From Chitinophagaceae bacterium (GTDB lineage: Bacteria > Bacteroidota > Bacteroidia > Chitinophagales > Chitinophagaceae): a stretch of 64,000 nucleotides of DNA. Positions within the stretch are counted from its first letter, which is position 1. Each line of letters begins with the position of its first letter. Shown here piece after piece: positions 36,790 to 45,697 of the stretch. Under the pieces are notes generated by a model, which worked only from the letters and a program-made list of their open reading frames with translations, made no database searches and was not told where the DNA came from. Position numbers and translations under genes: made by a program. The DNA lies in the NCBI GenBank assembly GCA_016710745.1, contig JADJVB010000005.1, positions 124,001 to 188,000 on the forward strand. Reading direction: 5' to 3'.

Positions 36790-39441
36790 ATGGAATTGAC
36801 TAAGAATTTTGAGCCCGCATTAGTAGAAAGCAAATGGTATACACATTGGCTGAGCCAGCGTTATTTTAACAGCAAGCCCGATAGCCGGCCTGCCTTTACC
36901 GTGGTAATTCCGCCACCCAATGTAACGGGCGTGTTACACATGGGGCATACGCTTAACGAAACCGTGCAGGATATTCTGGTGCGTAAAGCCCGCATGAGCG
37001 GCTTCAATGCCTGCTGGGTACCCGGCAGCGATCATGCATCTATTGCCACCGAAGCAAAAGTGGTTGGTATGCTGAAGGAAAAGGGAATTGATAAAATTAG
37101 TTTGACCCGCGAAGAATTTTTAAAATATGCTTTTGAATGGAAGGATAAATATGGTGGCATCATCTACAACCAGATCGAAAGACTGGGTTGTAGTGTTGAC
37201 TGGGATCGTACCAGCTTTACCATGGATGATCATTATTATAAAGCGGTGATAAAGGTTTTTATCGATCTGTATAATAAAGGCCTGATCTATCGTGGTGCCC
37301 GGATGATCAACTGGGATTCGGCAGCCAAAACGGCTTTAAGCGACGAAGAAGTGGAATACAAAGACCTAACAGGGAAGCTTTATCATCTTCGTTACAAACT
37401 GGATATCGATACTGAAGAATATATCAGCATTGCTACCCAGCGCCCCGAAACGATAATGGGTGATACCGCCATTTGTGTTAATCCTAACGATGAACGTTAC
37501 ACTCATCTAAAAGGCGCTTATGCATTTGTACCCCTGATCAACCGGCGCATACCCATCATTTTTGACGACTATGTTGACATGGAATTTGGAACCGGTGCTC
37601 TCAAAGTTACGCCGGCACACGATATCAACGATTATAATCTAGGCTTGAAACATAACCTGGAAGTGGTTGATACCATCAACGAAGACGGAACAATGAGTGC
37701 CGCTGCGCAGATCTATATTGGTGAAGACCGATTCGTTGCCCGTAAAAAGATCATCAAAGAGCTGGAAGAAAAAGGTTTTTTAACCAAAGAAGAAGAATAC
37801 AGCACCCGTTTGGGATACAGTCAGCGAACCGGTGTGGTGGTGGAGCCCCGGATCAGTACGCAATGGTTTGTAAAGATGAAAGACCTGGCCGAACCCGCCT
37901 TAAAAGCAGTGGTCGACGGCAATATTAACATACACCCGGGCGATAAATTTTTAGCTACCTATAAATATTGGCTGGAGAATGTAAAAGACTGGTGTATCAG
38001 CCGGCAACTTTGGTGGGGACAACAAATACCGGCCTGGTATGATGAAGAAGGGAGAATGGTAGTTGCGGAAACGGAAGCAGAAGCAATTGAACTGTGGCAT
38101 AAACAAAATCCGCAATCTGAAATCGTCAATCTAAAATTGACCCAGGATGCCGATGTTTTAGACACCTGGTTCTCTTCCTGGTTATGGCCATCACAGGTTT
38201 TTAAAGGGATTACCGAACCCGGCAATGCAGAATTAAGATACTACTACCCTACTTCCGTTTTAGTAACCGGGCAGGATATCATTTTCTTTTGGGTGGCCCG
38301 TATGGTAATGGCCGGCATGGAATATGAAAAACAGATCCCTTTCAAGGATGTTTATTTCACTGGTATGGTGAGGGATAAACTCGGGCGCAAGATGAGCAAG
38401 AGTTTGGGAAATAGTCCGGACCTGCTGGACCTGATCGATAAATATGGCGCCGATGCCGTGCGTTTTGGTATCATGGTTTCGTCACCTGCCGGTAACGACC
38501 TGATGTTTGATGAAAACAGCCTGGAGCAGGGAAGAAATTTTAATAATAAGATCTGGAATGCGTTGAAGTTGCTGAAGATGTGGGAAGGAAGGCAGTCGGG
38601 AGTAGGCATTCCGGAGTCGGGAGGAAGTCAATCATCCATTGATAATTTTGCATTAAACTGGTTCGAAAACCGGTTAAACAAAGTAAAAGCAGATGTTAAT
38701 GAATTGATGAAACAATTCCGCTTAAGTGAGGCATTAAAAACTATCTATTCATTAATTTGGGATGATTTCTGCAGTTGGTACCTGGAATGGATCAAGCCCG
38801 GGTTTGAACAACCGATTGATGCTTCAGTGTACAACAAAACAATTGGCTATTTTGAAGAACTGATGCAGTTGCTGCACCCCTACATGCCTTTTGTTACAGA
38901 AGAAATTTATCATTTGCTGAAAGAGCAAAGCGATGATCTTTGTGTAAAACAATTTACTGCAACAAAAAGGGTTGATGAAAAGGTTTTAGCGCAGGGAGAA
39001 TTATTGAAACAGGTTATCACTACCATTCGTGATGGCCGCAATAAGAATCAACTAAAGCCAAAAGAAACCATTAAACTTTTTATTGAAACCGATACTGTAT
39101 CAAATTACCATTCTATTGAAAATATCTTAAGCAAACAGGTAAATGCCGATGAACTGTCATTTACCAGGGAAGCTGTTGCCAATACAATCATTTTGGCTGT
39201 TGAAAAAGATAAATTTTATATCAAAACTGATAAGGAACTTGATTCGGCTACCTTAAAAGATGATTTACTGAAAGATCTTGAACATCAAAAAGGGTTTTTG
39301 GCATCGGTAGAAAAGAAACTGGGTAACGAACGCTTTGTGCAAAATGCCAAACCCGAAGTAATTGCACTGGAGCAAAAAAAGAAAGCCGATGCGGAAGCCC
39401 GTATCAGAACGATAGAAGAGAGTCTGTCAACGATCAGTTAA
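36790..39441 (+). CDS. valS: valine--tRNA ligase
   Basis: Charges tRNA-Val. 883 residues, normal for ValRS. Class I motifs: HMGH at 50-53 within PPPNVTGVLHMGHT and KMSKS at about 534-538. Between them are the editing (CP1) domain blocks with TQRPETIMGD. The C-terminal anticodon-binding domain shows LYLEWIKPGFEQP-type sequence and ends in a predicted Val-RS tRNA-binding coiled coil (LKDLEHQKGFLASVEKKLGNERFVQNAKPEV). Residues about 600-616 (QSGVGIPESGGSQSS) are a Gly/Ser-rich insertion not usually present. Confidence 0.97.
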   Translation: MELTKNFEPALVESKWYTHWLSQRYFNSKPDSRPAFTVVIPPPNVTGVLHMGHTLNETVQDILVRKARMSGFNACWVPGSDHASIATEAKVVGMLKEKGIDKISLTREEFLKYAFEWKDKYGGIIYNQIERLGCSVDWDRTSFTMDDHYYKAVIKVFIDLYNKGLIYRGARMINWDSAAKTALSDEEVEYKDLTGKLYHLRYKLDIDTEEYISIATQRPETIMGDTAICVNPNDERYTHLKGAYAFVPLINRRIPIIFDDYVDMEFGTGALKVTPAHDINDYNLGLKHNLEVVDTINEDGTMSAAAQIYIGEDRFVARKKIIKELEEKGFLTKEEEYSTRLGYSQRTGVVVEPRISTQWFVKMKDLAEPALKAVVDGNINIHPGDKFLATYKYWLENVKDWCISRQLWWGQQIPAWYDEEGRMVVAETEAEAIELWHKQNPQSEIVNLKLTQDADVLDTWFSSWLWPSQVFKGITEPGNAELRYYYPTSVLVTGQDIIFFWVARMVMAGMEYEKQIPFKDVYFTGMVRDKLGRKMSKSLGNSPDLLDLIDKYGADAVRFGIMVSSPAGNDLMFDENSLEQGRNFNNKIWNALKLLKMWEGRQSGVGIPESGGSQSSIDNFALNWFENRLNKVKADVNELMKQFRLSEALKTIYSLIWDDFCSWYLEWIKPGFEQPIDASVYNKTIGYFEELMQLLHPYMPFVTEEIYHLLKEQSDDLCVKQFTATKRVDEKVLAQGELLKQVITTIRDGRNKNQLKPKETIKLFIETDTVSNYHSIENILSKQVNADELSFTREAVANTIILAVEKDKFYIKTDKELDSATLKDDLLKDLEHQKGFLASVEKKLGNERFVQNAKPEVIALEQKKKADAEARIRTIEESLSTIS

Positions 39442-39498
39442 AACTGAATGGGGATACTAATTGTTGTGTACTTTCGTTTCATAAAATAATCATCAACT

Positions 39499-39969
39499 AT
39501 GGCAACCGCAGTCAAATATATCTTAGGTTTTGCACTGTCGTGCACGATAACTGCGGCTACGGCTCAAAAACCAAAGCCCACACCGGCAAAACCTGCCGGT
39601 TTTCAGAAATTTACGCCACCCAAATTAATCAGTTTATTAGGCATTAATTCCGACACGGCCACGGTATTTCTGGAGGAAGCCAGGCAATTGGTTAAGATAC
39701 CGTTGAAAGTCACCGACGATAAGAAAAATGTTTACAGCATATCATCTTACCATCTGCAGTACAGGCGAAGGGCAGTTACAGAAGACGAAGAAAGCGGCAA
39801 AGTATCCCCAATTATGAGTGCCGTGTCGGATGTTTTCAGGGAAACACCCCTACCTGCCCGCTGGTCAAAGATTCTGGTTGAACAGATGCGCGCCGGCGAA
39901 GAACTCTTTTTTTACGATATTGTAGCCAAAGATGACAAGGGGCGTTTGATGTTTGCGCCCCAATTCTGA
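39499..39969 (+). CDS. small secreted protein, unknown function
   Basis: 156 residues with a likely signal peptide (about 1-22, ending ATAQ) and a Pro/Lys-rich linker. The rest is polar, with VKIPLKVTDDKKNVYSISSYHLQYRRR and ARWSKILVEQMRAGEELFFYDIVAKDDKGRLMFAP, a pattern I associate with uncharacterised Bacteroidota proteins and loosely with GldM-like C-terminal domains. I do not claim the family. Its last 58 bp overlap the convergent regulator gene on the other strand. Confidence 0.55.
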   Translation: MATAVKYILGFALSCTITAATAQKPKPTPAKPAGFQKFTPPKLISLLGINSDTATVFLEEARQLVKIPLKVTDDKKNVYSISSYHLQYRRRAVTEDEESGKVSPIMSAVSDVFRETPLPARWSKILVEQMRAGEELFFYDIVAKDDKGRLMFAPQF

Positions 39970-40463
39970 TGCGTTTCCTTGATCACGCCCATCACAAACA
40001 CACTTTGTACATTTCCCATATTTTCCTGCTGACTTAATTTATTAACATGAAAATCATAATAGGCATTCATATCCTTACAAATTACTTTCAGCATAAAATC
40101 AAACTCACCACTGATACTATAACATTCTATAACCTCATGCAATTCATTTATCGTTTTAATAAAATTGGCACCGGCAATCTTGCTGTGTTCTTTAAGTGAT
40201 ACATAGCAGATCACCATCAGGTTCAGATCAACTTTGTTCTGATCAACCAGGGTAACGTATTGTTTGATCACCCCACTCTCCTCCATACGTTTGATGCGCT
40301 CATGCACGGGCGTCGTGCTCAAGTGAATTTTTTCGGAAATTTCTTTTACGGTAACCCGTGCATTTTCCTGCAACAGTTTCAGTATGGCCATATCTTTTGC
40401 ATCGAGCGAAGGAGCCGTAACAGGCGATTGTTCTTTTTGGTTTGTTTTTGCCATCGTAAACAT
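39912..40463 (-). CDS. Lrp/AsnC family transcriptional regulator
   Basis: 183 residues. An N-terminal helix-turn-helix (LDAKDMAILKLLQENARVTVKEISEKIHLSTTPVHERIKRMEESGVI, about 20-66) is followed by the RAM/AsnC ligand-binding domain, with the ISGEFDFMLKV block (about 117-127). Such proteins bind DNA as oligomers and respond to amino acids. A C-terminal extension beyond VIKETH runs about 20 residues and lies opposite the upstream gene's end. It is divergent from ahcY, with 108 bp between starts. Confidence 0.9.
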   Translation of the reverse strand: MFTMAKTNQKEQSPVTAPSLDAKDMAILKLLQENARVTVKEISEKIHLSTTPVHERIKRMEESGVIKQYVTLVDQNKVDLNLMVICYVSLKEHSKIAGANFIKTINELHEVIECYSISGEFDFMLKVICKDMNAYYDFHVNKLSQQENMGNVQSVFVMGVIKETHQNWGANIKRPLSSLATIS

Positions 40464-40502
40464 GTGTTTTATTCCAAATTATTAATTTTTACAGCATTAT
40501 GT

Positions 40503-40552
40503 CCTAAAGTTAGTAAATGATATAGAATATTATCCTAAAAATCGTAAATTTG
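40503..40552. promoter_or_regulatory. direct repeats and -7 box between lrp-type gene and ahcY
   Basis: CCTAAAGTTAGTAAAT (40503-40518) and CCTAAAAATCGTAAAT (40534-40549) match at 13 of 16 positions and are 31 bp apart, about three helical turns. The second overlaps TAAATTTG (40545-40552), a TAnnTTTG box 19 bp before ahcY. Candidate operator for the divergent regulator. Confidence 0.45.
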
Positions 40553-40571
40553 TGGTCTAAAAATTAAAAAT

Positions 40572-41900
40572 ATGTCAACAATAACCAAAAATGCCATTGA
40601 TTTCACCCTTGCCAACAAGGTGAAAGATATGAGCCTGGCCGAATGGGGCCGTAAAGAAATTATGTTAGCCGAAGCAGAAATGCCGGGCTTAATGGCCATC
40701 CGTGAAGAGTTTGGTCCATCACAACCGTTGAAAGGTGCAAGAATTGCAGGTTGTTTGCACATGACCATTCAAACCGCTGTTTTAATTGAAACCTTAACGG
40801 CTTTGGGTGCTGAGGTTAAATGGAGTTCATGTAACATTTTCAGTACACAGGACCAGGCTGCTGCAGCTATTGCCGCAACCGGTGTTGGTGTTTTTGCCTG
40901 GAAGGGTCAAACCCAGGAAGAGTCTGATTGGTGTATTGAGCAAACCTTATTCTTTGGCGGCGCCGATCGCCCATTGAATATGATCCTGGATGATGGTGGC
41001 GATCTAACCAATATGGTTTTTGATCAATATCCTGAGTTAATTCAGCATGTGAAAGGATTGAGCGAAGAAACCACTACCGGTGTTCACCGTTTATACGAGC
41101 GCATGGAAAAAGGTACGTTACCCATTCCGGCGATCAATATCAACGATTCGGTTACCAAATCTAAATTTGATAACAAGTATGGTTGTAAAGAGAGTTTGGT
41201 AGATGCCATCCGTCGTGCTACTGACGTGATGATGGCTGGCAAAGTGGCTGTTGTAGGAAGTTATGGTGATGTGGGTAAAGGGTCTGCCGCTTCTTTAAAA
41301 GGTGCAGGTTGCCGGGTGATCATTACCGAAATTGATCCAATCTGTGCCTTACAGGCAGCAATGGACGGTTTTGAAGTGAAGCCAATGATCGAAGCGGTTA
41401 AAGAAGCTGATATTATTGTTACGGCTTCGGGTTGTCGCGACCTGATCACAGAGAAACATTTCCGTGTAATGAAGGATAAAGCGATCGTTTGTAATATCGG
41501 TCACTTTGATATTGAAATTGATATGGCCTGGCTGAACGCCAATTATGGCAATACCAAAAACACCATCAAGCCGCAGGTTGATTTATATACCATCGAAGGT
41601 AAAGACGTAATCGTTTTGGCTGAAGGACGTTTGGTGAATTTAGGTTGTGCAACCGGCCACCCAAGTTTTGTAATGAGCAACTCATTTACAAACCAGGTAT
41701 TGGCTCAGCTTGAATTATGGCTGCATACCGATAAATACGAAAACAAAGTGTATGTTTTACCAAAGCATCTGGATGAAAAAGTAGCCCGCTTACACCTGGC
41801 AAAAATTGGCGTGGTGTTGGATACGTTAACTGATGATCAGTCTGCTTATTTAGGTATTCCAAAAGAAGGTCCTTATAAAGTAGATCATTACAGGTATTAA
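40572..41900 (+). CDS. ahcY: adenosylhomocysteinase
   Basis: Hydrolyses S-adenosylhomocysteine to adenosine and homocysteine, part of the methyl cycle. 442 residues, normal length. NAD-binding Rossmann motif: VVGSYGDVGKGSAASLKGAG (about 225-245). Other family blocks: CLHMTIQTAVLIETL, SSCNIFSTQDQAAAA, FDNKYGCKESL and NIGHFDIEID. The C-terminal ends PYKVDHYRY, the usual KPDHYRY. A strong terminator lies downstream at 42024-42056. Confidence 0.97.
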   Translation: MSTITKNAIDFTLANKVKDMSLAEWGRKEIMLAEAEMPGLMAIREEFGPSQPLKGARIAGCLHMTIQTAVLIETLTALGAEVKWSSCNIFSTQDQAAAAIAATGVGVFAWKGQTQEESDWCIEQTLFFGGADRPLNMILDDGGDLTNMVFDQYPELIQHVKGLSEETTTGVHRLYERMEKGTLPIPAININDSVTKSKFDNKYGCKESLVDAIRRATDVMMAGKVAVVGSYGDVGKGSAASLKGAGCRVIITEIDPICALQAAMDGFEVKPMIEAVKEADIIVTASGCRDLITEKHFRVMKDKAIVCNIGHFDIEIDMAWLNANYGNTKNTIKPQVDLYTIEGKDVIVLAEGRLVNLGCATGHPSFVMSNSFTNQVLAQLELWLHTDKYENKVYVLPKHLDEKVARLHLAKIGVVLDTLTDDQSAYLGIPKEGPYKVDHYRY

Positions 41901-41903
41901 TTG

Positions 41904-42001
41904 AGGTGTCTGGCCACTACTAAAAGCTTCTAAGGTTTTAGTGTGTTCGCAACTCAGTCTTCTTTTTAGGTTGTCAGAGTCGTAGTAGTGGCCTGACACC
42001 T
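41904..42001. repeat. 98-bp inverted repeat element downstream of ahcY
   Basis: AGGTGTCTGGCCACTACTA (41904-41922) and TAGTAGTGGCCTGACACCT (41983-42001) are inverted with one mismatch in 19 bp, separated by 60 bp. No coding frame inside. It may be a miniature mobile element or a structured RNA region. Confidence 0.6.
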
Positions 42002-42023
42002 ATTAACAAAGAATCTAAAATAC

Positions 42024-42056
42024 AATCCCATTTGCTTTTGGCAGGTGGGATTTTTT
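42024..42056 (+). terminator. rho-independent terminator after ahcY
   Basis: A 12 bp stem of AATCCCATTTGC (42024-42035) with GCAGGTGGGATT (42041-42052), including two G-U-type pairs, a five-base loop, and a T tract beyond. Confidence 0.8.
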
Positions 42057-42117
42057 ATTTAAACACCATAGCTTCAGCGAAGGAGTATTTTGTAACCAGC
42101 GGTGGTAATTCTGTTGA

Positions 42118-42573
42118 TCAGCGGCCCTTCACCAGTTGCTCCAGGTATGCACAAATGGTTCCCCATTCATTTAGCCAGTTCTTTTTTACAAACGACATCT
42201 GGGAATTATCTACCTGTATACGCTGTTGATCTTTATTCCAGCCAACCTGCATGCTGACTCCTCCACGATCATATACCTGCGACCCGGTAGTGAATTCTAT
42301 ATTATCGAATTTGTTTTTCCTTAACATATCGTAAAGGTCGTCCATTTCTTTCGGGCTCAGTGTAAATACCCGGTGCGTTATTTTACCGCCATCATTAATA
42401 TTATAAACACAACTATCAGCGTTGATATTTATGTTCTCTGAATAATACCGCATACCACCATCCAGGTGATAACGCAACGTAAAATCTTTCGGGCGTTCAG
42501 TGGGCATGCCACTTTCTTCTTTTATTTGGCTGCCACAGGCAAATAAAGCCAGTACTATAATCAGTGTTTTCAT
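42118..42573 (-). CDS. lipoprotein, unknown function
   Basis: 151 residues. The start MKTLIIVLALFACGSQ has a lipobox (LFAC) with Cys at 13, so lipid anchoring is likely. The mature part is polar, with a SENININADSCVYNI and NDGGKITHRVFTLSPKEMDDLYDMLRKNKFDNIEFTTGSQVYDRGG segment. I do not recognise a family. It converges with ahcY, with the terminator between them. Confidence 0.65.
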   Translation of the reverse strand: MKTLIIVLALFACGSQIKEESGMPTERPKDFTLRYHLDGGMRYYSENININADSCVYNINDGGKITHRVFTLSPKEMDDLYDMLRKNKFDNIEFTTGSQVYDRGGVSMQVGWNKDQQRIQVDNSQMSFVKKNWLNEWGTICAYLEQLVKGR

Positions 42574-42880
42574 ACTCGTATTTTTTAGATAGATGCACGA
42601 AATGAAATTTATCCATAAATATTTATAATTATGCTCATTTCAAGTCCTCACGCCGCCTTGGTTCAGGTGTTTACAATCCAATGACGCCAGGATAAAAGTT
42701 CAATTTAGTAACTTAGTATATAAGTGTTCCGAAGGCGTTTGCCGCTGCAGGCAATGTAACCTTGATGAGCCGTTGCCGTCGTCGGGGCTTCAACCAGCGA
42801 CACGGAATGTTGACAAGCACCACTCCCATTCATTATCCAGCTTTAACCAAAGCAGCTTATAAATATTTTATCTTGCATCC
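42574..42880. other. intergenic stretch, about 310 bp
   Basis: No credible frame. A GC-rich stretch at about 42725-42800 looks unlike the flanking A/T-rich DNA and may be remnant coding DNA, but nothing recognisable translates. Confidence 0.4.
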
Positions 42881-43360
42881 ATGTATTCCAAAGAGCAGGT
42901 CTCAAAATTAAAAACCCAATTCTGGACAAACTTCGGGCAGTACATGAAACCGGTACCCGGTGCATCGGGCCTGCCCGTTAACTGGATCAATTATAAAACC
43001 GGTATCAGGCATATTCATTTTAAAATGGATGCAGATAACACAAGCGCTGTCATTGCTATTGAAATTTCCCATCCGAAGGAGGCAGAAAGATTACGGTACT
43101 ACAGTCAATTTGTATCACTCAAAAAGCTATTGACTTCCATCACTACATGCAACTGGCAGTGGAATGAAACGCTTGAAACCAATCATAAAACCATCAGCTG
43201 CATTTCGCTGCAACTGAATGATGTAAACCTATTAAATCAAGCTGACTGGCCGGCTATTATCAGTTTTTTAAAGCCCCGTATCATGGCACTGGACGCATTT
43301 TGGGATATGGTGAAAGACGGATTTGAACAAATGGGTACACCAAATAATATTGCCGAATAA
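42881..43360 (+). CDS. DUF4268 family protein
   Basis: 159 residues of polar, mixed alpha/beta sequence. The blocks FWTNFGQYMKPVPGASG, VNWINYKTGIRHIHFKMDAD and the C-terminal ALDAFWDMVKDGFEQMG resemble the DUF4268 domain, sometimes linked to nuclease-like proteins. No catalytic residues are assigned. It is followed by a bidirectional terminator. Confidence 0.75.
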   Translation: MYSKEQVSKLKTQFWTNFGQYMKPVPGASGLPVNWINYKTGIRHIHFKMDADNTSAVIAIEISHPKEAERLRYYSQFVSLKKLLTSITTCNWQWNETLETNHKTISCISLQLNDVNLLNQADWPAIISFLKPRIMALDAFWDMVKDGFEQMGTPNNIAE

Positions 43361-43394
43361 AACAAAACCCGCTCAAAAAAGCGGGTTTTGTTTT
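43361..43394. terminator. bidirectional rho-independent terminator
   Basis: AAAACCCGCT (43364-43373) pairs with AGCGGGTTTT (43380-43389), flanked by A and T tracts. It separates the convergent DUF4268 and S9 peptidase genes. Confidence 0.85.
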
Positions 43395-43412
43395 ACAATT
43401 AATTATAATGAA

Positions 43413-45557
43413 TTAATAAGCCGGTTTAACGCCCATATTATAAAACATAAAACTCCACTTATCGGCCTGCTCCTGTATTATTTGCTGGGTGCTTTTTCCG
43501 GCACCATGGCCTGCTTTGGTTTCTATACGTATCAATACCGGATTGGCACCTTGCTGGTTTGCCTGCATGGCAGCTGCAAATTTAAAAGAGTGTGCCGGCA
43601 CTACACGATCATCATGATCGGCAGTGGTAATCATGGTGGCAGGATATGCAGCAGCTTTCACATTATGCAGCGGTGAATAATGATACAGGTATTCAAACAT
43701 TTCCTTGCTGTCCTGTGCGGTTCCAAAATCATAAGACCAACCGGCACCTGCCGTAAACTGGTTGTAGCGCAGCATATCCATCACACCTACCGCCGGAAAA
43801 GCCACTTTGCACAGGTCGGGTTTTTGTGTAATACAGGCGCCAACCAGCAGACCTCCATTACTGCCACCTTCAATGGCCAGCATATCACGGGACGTGTATT
43901 TACTGTCAACCAGGTATTGTGCTGCGGCTATAAAATCATCAAATACATTTTGCTTTTTTGTTTTAATGCCGGCATTGTGCCAATCCTCCCCATACTCGCC
44001 ACCACCGCGGATATTAGGCACGGCAAACAGGCCTCCATTTTCCATTAATATGATGTTGGATGTACTGAAGTATGGCGTAAGGCTTACACCGAAACCTCCA
44101 TAGCCATACAATAAACACGGATTCTTTCCATTAAGCTCCAATCCTTTTTTATAGGTAATAAGCATGGGGATTTTTGTTCCGTCTTTAGACGTATAAAACA
44201 CCTGTTTCGATTCAAAGTCTGCAGGTTTGAATTGCACTTTTGATTCCTTGTACACAGATGTTTTTCCACTGGCCAGATCCATTTTATAAATAGTTGTAGG
44301 GTTAACATAAGATGTAAAAACAAAGTAGGTTTCCTTCTCGTCCATCTTACCTGAAAAACCACCGGCTGTTCCCAAACCAGGTAATTGTACTTCACGGATT
44401 TGCTTGCCGGTTCTGTCGTATTGATACACTTTATTTACTGCATCTTTCAAATAAGAACAGAAAATGCTACCACCAACTGCCGAAACACTCAACACTTCAG
44501 GCTTTGCCTCCACTATGGTTTTCCAGTTGGCTTGCACTGGATTAGCAACCGGCGCGGCCACCAGTTTATTGGTTGGCGCATCTTTATCCGTCTGAATATA
44601 AAAATAATTATCATCTACATCAATAATGCTGTGATTGTTCTTCATATCAGTTACGATTTGAATAACCGGGCTACCGGGTTTAGTCAGATCCTGAACAGAC
44701 AGGCTGCTGCCATAGGTTTCGTTGGCAGCACCCATGATCAGCCATTTCTCATCTTCGCTTACATATGCAAACATATAACGCACGGGATGAGCATCATCGC
44801 CATAAACCATCTTATCTTCCGATTGTGGCGTACCCAACTTGTGAAAATACAATTTTTGATTGTCATTTTTAGCAGATAAAACGTTGCCGTTCTTTGTTCT
44901 TTCGTAATTGCTGTAATAAAAACCGTCATTGCCTTTCCAACTTGCGCCGCTAAACTTGAGTTCCAATGTATCGCCCGTTTGCTTTTTAGTAGCTGCATCC
45001 ATCACTACTATCTTTTGCCAATCGCTGCCACCTTCCGAGATATTGTACGCCGCCATGCTGCCATCTTTTGAAAAACTGATACCGGCAAGCGATGTGGTTC
45101 CATCTTTTGAAAATGTATTGGGGTCAAGGAATTCCTCCGCTACATTGCTGCCATCGGCTTCCCTGTATAATACGCTTTGGTTTTGCAAACCCGAATTTTT
45201 ATAATAGTACATATACTTACCCTGGCGGAAAGGAGCGGAATATTTTTCGAAATTAAATAATTTCTCATACCTGCTTTTTATCGCATCTCTAAAAGGAATT
45301 TGCGAAAGATAATTTTGCGTTACCTCATTTTCGGCCTTCACCCAGGCTGCTGTTTCGGCGCTGGTATCATTTTCGAGCCAACGGTATGGATCAGGTACAA
45401 CAGTACCGAAATAATTGTCTTTAACCGTGCTGTCTTTAACCGTTTCAGGATATTTCACTTCGATAGTTTTATAACTGGTTAGTGTTGACTGGCTGGCATT
45501 ATCGTTACAGGCAGTAAATAAAATAATACAGGTTGCAATTGTTAATATACGTAGCAT
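43413..45557 (-). CDS. prolyl oligopeptidase family (S9A) peptidase, lipoprotein
   Basis: 714 residues, normal for prolyl oligopeptidase. A lipoprotein signal (MLRILTIATCIILFTAC, Cys at 17) suggests periplasmic or surface anchoring. The propeller half leads to the catalytic domain, with Ser566 in EGGSNGGLL, Asp in TADHDDRVVP (about 649) and His684 in KAGHGAG. These enzymes cut after proline in short peptides. Confidence 0.94.
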   Translation of the reverse strand: MLRILTIATCIILFTACNDNASQSTLTSYKTIEVKYPETVKDSTVKDNYFGTVVPDPYRWLENDTSAETAAWVKAENEVTQNYLSQIPFRDAIKSRYEKLFNFEKYSAPFRQGKYMYYYKNSGLQNQSVLYREADGSNVAEEFLDPNTFSKDGTTSLAGISFSKDGSMAAYNISEGGSDWQKIVVMDAATKKQTGDTLELKFSGASWKGNDGFYYSNYERTKNGNVLSAKNDNQKLYFHKLGTPQSEDKMVYGDDAHPVRYMFAYVSEDEKWLIMGAANETYGSSLSVQDLTKPGSPVIQIVTDMKNNHSIIDVDDNYFYIQTDKDAPTNKLVAAPVANPVQANWKTIVEAKPEVLSVSAVGGSIFCSYLKDAVNKVYQYDRTGKQIREVQLPGLGTAGGFSGKMDEKETYFVFTSYVNPTTIYKMDLASGKTSVYKESKVQFKPADFESKQVFYTSKDGTKIPMLITYKKGLELNGKNPCLLYGYGGFGVSLTPYFSTSNIILMENGGLFAVPNIRGGGEYGEDWHNAGIKTKKQNVFDDFIAAAQYLVDSKYTSRDMLAIEGGSNGGLLVGACITQKPDLCKVAFPAVGVMDMLRYNQFTAGAGWSYDFGTAQDSKEMFEYLYHYSPLHNVKAAAYPATMITTADHDDRVVPAHSFKFAAAMQANQQGANPVLIRIETKAGHGAGKSTQQIIQEQADKWSFMFYNMGVKPAY

Positions 45558-45673
45558 ATAGTTTGGTTTATCAGGTAAGATAAGGTTATTTCGGTAATGA
45601 AAAAACTGCAGTTGATCGTTTTATCAGGATAACGGCATTGGTGTTTCATGATTTACCAACAGTACATTTTCGT

Positions 45674-45681
45674 TAATTTTG
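45674..45681 (+). promoter_or_regulatory. candidate -7 box for pdxJ
   Basis: TAATTTTG matches TAnnTTTG, 16 bp before the pdxJ start. No clear -33 partner. Confidence 0.4.
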
Positions 45682-45697
45682 ACTAAGAAATCACAGT

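Noticed and set aside
41904..42001. Intrinsic terminator for ahcY
   Set aside because: No T tract follows the long inverted repeat, and a cleaner terminator lies at 42024-42056.
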